In this document: positions 61,318 to 64,000 of the stretch, one piece after another | Numbering within the stretch: the stretch's first letter is position 1 | How the letters are laid out: each line of letters opens with the position of its first letter | Assembly (NCBI RefSeq): GCF_020166345.1 | Contig: NZ_JAIUJS010000001.1 | Coordinates: 620,001 to 684,000 of the forward strand | DNA length: 64,000 nt | DNA from: Winogradskyella vincentii | Lineage (GTDB): Bacteria > Bacteroidota > Bacteroidia > Flavobacteriales > Flavobacteriaceae | Direction of reading: 5' to 3' | Position numbers and translations under genes: made by a program | The notes under the pieces: generated by a model | The model's input: the letters and a program-made list of their open reading frames with translations, nothing else | Databases searched by the model: none | Told to the model about the DNA's origin: nothing

Positions 61318-61325
61318 CAAAATTA
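61318..61325 (-). promoter_or_regulatory. -7 box of the large TonB-dependent receptor
   Basis: TAATTTTG on the minus strand, 36 nt before the receptor ATG. No TTG was found at the ideal distance. Confidence 0.5.
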
Positions 61326-61444
61326 CATATAACTATAGTTATAACATTAACTAATTGTTAAAAATTTTAACACTGCAAATTAATTATTGATTCAATAACA
61401 ATTGTGCGCGCATAATTTAATTATTAGAAACTTTTTAACAGTTT

Positions 61445-63091
61445 TTAGCAATTATTTTTATAAAAATCAACCAGTTGTTGAGTTGACGCATCGTGAAGAT
61501 TGGCAACTGAATCATTATTCAGCTCCTTTAATATGGTTTTAGCAAGCTGTTTTCCTAATTCTACACCAAATTGATCGTAACTGTAAATATTCCAAATTAT
61601 GCCTTGAACAAAGATTTTATGTTCATACATCGCTATTAGTTTACCCAGGCTTTCTGGTGTAAGTTTATTAATTAGTATAGAAGTTGTAGGTTTATTGCCT
61701 TCAAATATTTTAAATGGAAGTAGTTCTTTTATTTTATCATCAGACAAACTTTGCCCTTCTAATTCTGCCAATACTTCTTTTTCATTTTTACCATTCATTA
61801 ATGCTTCTGTCTGAGCAAAGTAATTTGACATAAGCTTATCATGGTGATCTGAATTTCCATGTAAGGATTTTACAAATCCAATAAAATCAGCAGGAATTAG
61901 TTTTGTCCCTTGATGTATTAATTGAAAAAATGCATGTTGAGAATTAGTACCTGGTTCACCCCAAATTATAGTCCCTGTTTGATATGTTACAGGATTACCT
62001 GATCTATCAACACTTTTCCCATTACTCTCCATTATCCCTTGTTGCAAATAGGTAGCAAATTGATTTAAATATTGTGTGTAAGGAATTATTGCCTCACTTT
62101 CTGCATTGAAAAAATTATTATACCACACCGTTAGTAGAGCAGAGATAACAGGTATGTTCTGATTGAAATTCGCTGTTTTAAAATGATTGTCCATTTTATA
62201 GGCACCATCTAAAAGGCTTTCATAATTCTCATAGCCTAGAGCTAAACTAATAGACAAACCAACTGCACTCCAAAGTGAAAAACGACCACCAACCCAATCT
62301 TTCATTGGAAATATATTGTTTTCGTTTATACCAAACGCCTTGACACTGTCTATGTTTGTAGAAACTGCAACAAAATGATTGGCCACTGCCTCTTGAGGTA
62401 AAGACTCTAAAAACCATGATCTAATTGAATTTGCATTAGATAAAGTTTCCTGAGTGGTAAATGTTTTGGAAACAATAACAAATAATGTGGTTTCTGGATT
62501 TAGGTTTTTTATAATCTCTTTGTGATGATCTCCGTCTACATTACTTACGAAGTGAGTGTTTAAATGATTTTTGTAAAACTGCAAAGCATCTACAACCATA
62601 GCTGGTCCCAGATCAGATCCTCCAATACCAATATTAACTACGTCCGTAATCGCTTTACCGGTAAATCCTTTATGCTCTCCAGAGGACACAGAATTCGTAA
62701 ACTCCTTTATTTTCTGCTTTACTTCAAAAACACCAGGTATTACATTAGCCCCTTCTACAAATGCTTCTGAATCTTTACTACTTCTTAAGGCTGTATGTAA
62801 AACAGCCCTTCCCTCAGTTGCGTTTATAATATCTCCTCCAAAATATTTTGATATTGCATCTTTTAAGTCAACTTCATTTGCTAAATCGGTTAAAAGATTT
62901 AAAGTTTCCTGAGTAACTCTATTTTTTGAAAAATCTACATAAAAATCTTCCCATTGAATCGTTAAATCTTTTGCTCTGTTGGGATCAGCCTCAAACAAAT
63001 CTCTTAAATGTCTGTGCTCTATATTTTTAAAATGCAATTGTAGTTTATTCCATGACTTCGTAGAAGTCGGGTTGGTTGATTTTAATGCCAT
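61445..63091 (-). CDS. pgi: Glucose-6-phosphate isomerase
   Basis: Interconverts glucose 6-phosphate and fructose 6-phosphate. The 548-residue protein has the family motifs VNIGIGGSDLGPAMV (about 150), VIVSKTFTTQETLSNA, WVGGRFSLWSAVGLSI, the Glu in QQGIMESNGKS, and GEPGTNSQHAFFQLIHQG with the catalytic His, and the final Lys in DQFGVELGKQLA. It is preceded by the M23 peptidase gene with a 3-nt gap, so they are co-transcribed. The call is firm. Confidence 0.97.
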   Translation of the reverse strand: MALKSTNPTSTKSWNKLQLHFKNIEHRHLRDLFEADPNRAKDLTIQWEDFYVDFSKNRVTQETLNLLTDLANEVDLKDAISKYFGGDIINATEGRAVLHTALRSSKDSEAFVEGANVIPGVFEVKQKIKEFTNSVSSGEHKGFTGKAITDVVNIGIGGSDLGPAMVVDALQFYKNHLNTHFVSNVDGDHHKEIIKNLNPETTLFVIVSKTFTTQETLSNANSIRSWFLESLPQEAVANHFVAVSTNIDSVKAFGINENNIFPMKDWVGGRFSLWSAVGLSISLALGYENYESLLDGAYKMDNHFKTANFNQNIPVISALLTVWYNNFFNAESEAIIPYTQYLNQFATYLQQGIMESNGKSVDRSGNPVTYQTGTIIWGEPGTNSQHAFFQLIHQGTKLIPADFIGFVKSLHGNSDHHDKLMSNYFAQTEALMNGKNEKEVLAELEGQSLSDDKIKELLPFKIFEGNKPTTSILINKLTPESLGKLIAMYEHKIFVQGIIWNIYSYDQFGVELGKQLAKTILKELNNDSVANLHDASTQQLVDFYKNNC

Positions 63092-63094
63092 GAT

Positions 63095-64000
63095 TTATAA
63101 AATTGGATCTACAGTAATTGTTGTTTCAACTTTCTTAGGTTCTGCTTCTAAGAAGAAAATATTATCCAATTGCTGTTTAATAGGTTTAATATGTTCTAAA
63201 AATCTTATTTTAAGACTATCTGATATCGGTTTTGCTTCAGGTAATTTTTGTTTAAAAGGATCTACTTGCCTTCCATTTTTCCAGAAGCGATAACAAACAT
63301 GTGGACCACCTGTATTTCCTGTCATTCCAACAAGGCCAATAACATCGCCTTGCTTCACAAATTCACCTTTTTTTACTGTTTGCCTACTCATATGCAAGTA
63401 TTGTGTAGTATAGGTGTCGTTATGTCGAATTTTGACGTACTTACCGTTACCACCTCGTCTGGTAGATTCTATTACAGTTCCATTTGCTGTAGCCATAATT
63501 GGTGTTCCTACTGGTGCAGCAAAATCAGTACCCTTATGAGGTCTAACTCTATTACCATAATACGCAATACGACGTTTTAAATTATAGCGTGAAGAAAGTC
63601 GACCAAATTTAACAGGCATTTTTAAAAAGGCACGTCTTAAATTTTTTGCTTTTTCATTAAAATAGTCCTTAATCCCTTTTATAGAATCAGTTACAAACTC
63701 AAAAGCATATAGTGAATCTCCATTGTGTTCAAAATAAGCGGCTTTTACATCATGCACTCCTGCATAAATAGAATCTGAAATATATTTATCTGTATAAATT
63801 ACCTTAAATCGATCACCTTTTTGTAGCCTTCTAAAATCGATTGTCCAAGCGTAAATATCATCAGCCATTTTATATGCCAATACTTGGCTAATACCTTTTT
63901 GCTCAAGAGTTTCTGAGATATTGTTCTCTATTACTCCTGTGGCAGTTTTCTCAACGTAAGTAATTGGTTTTTTGCTGGTGTAGGCTTCAATTGAATCCTT
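63095..64000 (-). CDS. M23 family metallopeptidase (start beyond the window)
   Basis: The frame stays open through base 64000, so the N-terminal part is outside; 301 residues are visible. The M23 domain is at the C-terminal side: the first zinc pair is in HKGTDFAAPVGTP, the catalytic His in QYLHMS, and the last motif is GPHVCYRFW, where most members have HxH (GPHLHYE). Here the second His is Cys. The region before it resembles the OapA/LysM-linked part of peptidoglycan DD-endopeptidases. It should act on peptidoglycan in the periplasm. It runs into pgi with a 3-nt gap. Confidence 0.88.
   Translation of the reverse strand, partial: KDSIEAYTSKKPITYVEKTATGVIENNISETLEQKGISQVLAYKMADDIYAWTIDFRRLQKGDRFKVIYTDKYISDSIYAGVHDVKAAYFEHNGDSLYAFEFVTDSIKGIKDYFNEKAKNLRRAFLKMPVKFGRLSSRYNLKRRIAYYGNRVRPHKGTDFAAPVGTPIMATANGTVIESTRRGGNGKYVKIRHNDTYTTQYLHMSRQTVKKGEFVKQGDVIGLVGMTGNTGGPHVCYRFWKNGRQVDPFKQKLPEAKPISDSLKIRFLEHIKPIKQQLDNIFFLEAEPKKVETTITVDPIL

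Noticed and set aside
61340..61420. Palindromic stretch between the large receptor and pgi as an operator
   Set aside because: Short imperfect repeats (for example around TGCGCGCA) in an AT-rich gap; no second copy or clear symmetry beyond chance.
1..64000. tRNA or rRNA genes, CRISPR arrays, insertion sequences, phage or integrase genes
   Set aside because: None could be recognised on either strand; all sizeable gaps are below 300 nt and contain only promoters, terminators or the elements listed.

Overview
The window is a 64 kb piece of an AT-rich chromosome from a gliding member of the Bacteroidetes, almost certainly family Flavobacteriaceae. The grounds are the gldE-gldD pair next to mutY and ssb, several families largely confined to this phylum (DUF4271, DUF4296, DUF3098, DUF3127, DUF4301), TonB-dependent receptors, lipoprotein signal peptides, and promoters of the TTG / TAnnTTTG type used by the Bacteroidetes sigma factor. 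Shine-Dalgarno sequences are largely absent, as expected. I found no tRNA, rRNA, insertion sequence, phage gene or CRISPR array, and no gene-free stretch over 300 bases. Most of the window is core chromosome.

Layout. 1-8.5 kb: tyrS (cut by the window edge), an extended SDR, a DUF4296 lipoprotein, dihydroorotase and a polyprenol-phosphate sugar transferase, then DUF4271-hemD and pckA. 8.5-14.6 kb: saccharopine dehydrogenase with an Lrp regulator, a YugP-type metallopeptidase and leuS. 14.7-22.9 kb: the cell-division/wall run ftsX-DUF3098-uppP-truB, interrupted by an opposed three-gene operon (GH63-like glycosidase, sodium:solute symporter, glycerate kinase) that reads as a glycosylglycerate (mannosylglycerate or glucosylglycerate) utilisation cassette. 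22.9-28.6 kb: housekeeping genes (tag, aat, DUF3127, flavin reductase, an orphan histidine kinase, HIT protein, greA) and a probable small RNA.

28.7-36.3 kb: a TonB-dependent receptor under a TPP riboswitch, preceded on the same strand by a tight gene train with a PnuC/PnuT-type transporter, a NadR-like kinase and a small thiamine-binding-type protein. Together they suggest uptake and phosphorylation of thiamine. The train also holds an archaeal-style GGGP synthase and a phosphopantetheinyl transferase. 36.4-40.8 kb: ahcY, an orphan Vsr nuclease, a methionine/glutamine aminotransferase and an omega-amidase. 40.7-49.8 kb: an Ig-like lipoprotein, ComF, a coiled-coil protein, glyS, and two predicted outer-membrane barrels including one of 1141 residues.

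49.9-64 kb: exodeoxyribonuclease III, an OmpA-type lipoprotein, an aldo/keto reductase, RNase G/E, a 29-residue basic ribosomal-type protein, HU, mutY-ssb-gldE-gldD, a large TonB-dependent receptor, pgi and an M23 peptidase cut by the window end.

The points most worth follow-up are the glycosylglycerate cassette, the TPP-controlled receptor with its salvage neighbours, a roughly 56-nt RNA with its own promoter and terminator, an attenuator-like greA leader, an SSB-like acidic tail on DUF3127, a 21-codon reading frame just ahead of ahcY, and a set of genes whose -7 box lies exactly 4 nt before the start codon (possible leaderless mRNAs). All positions were read by eye without alignment tools.
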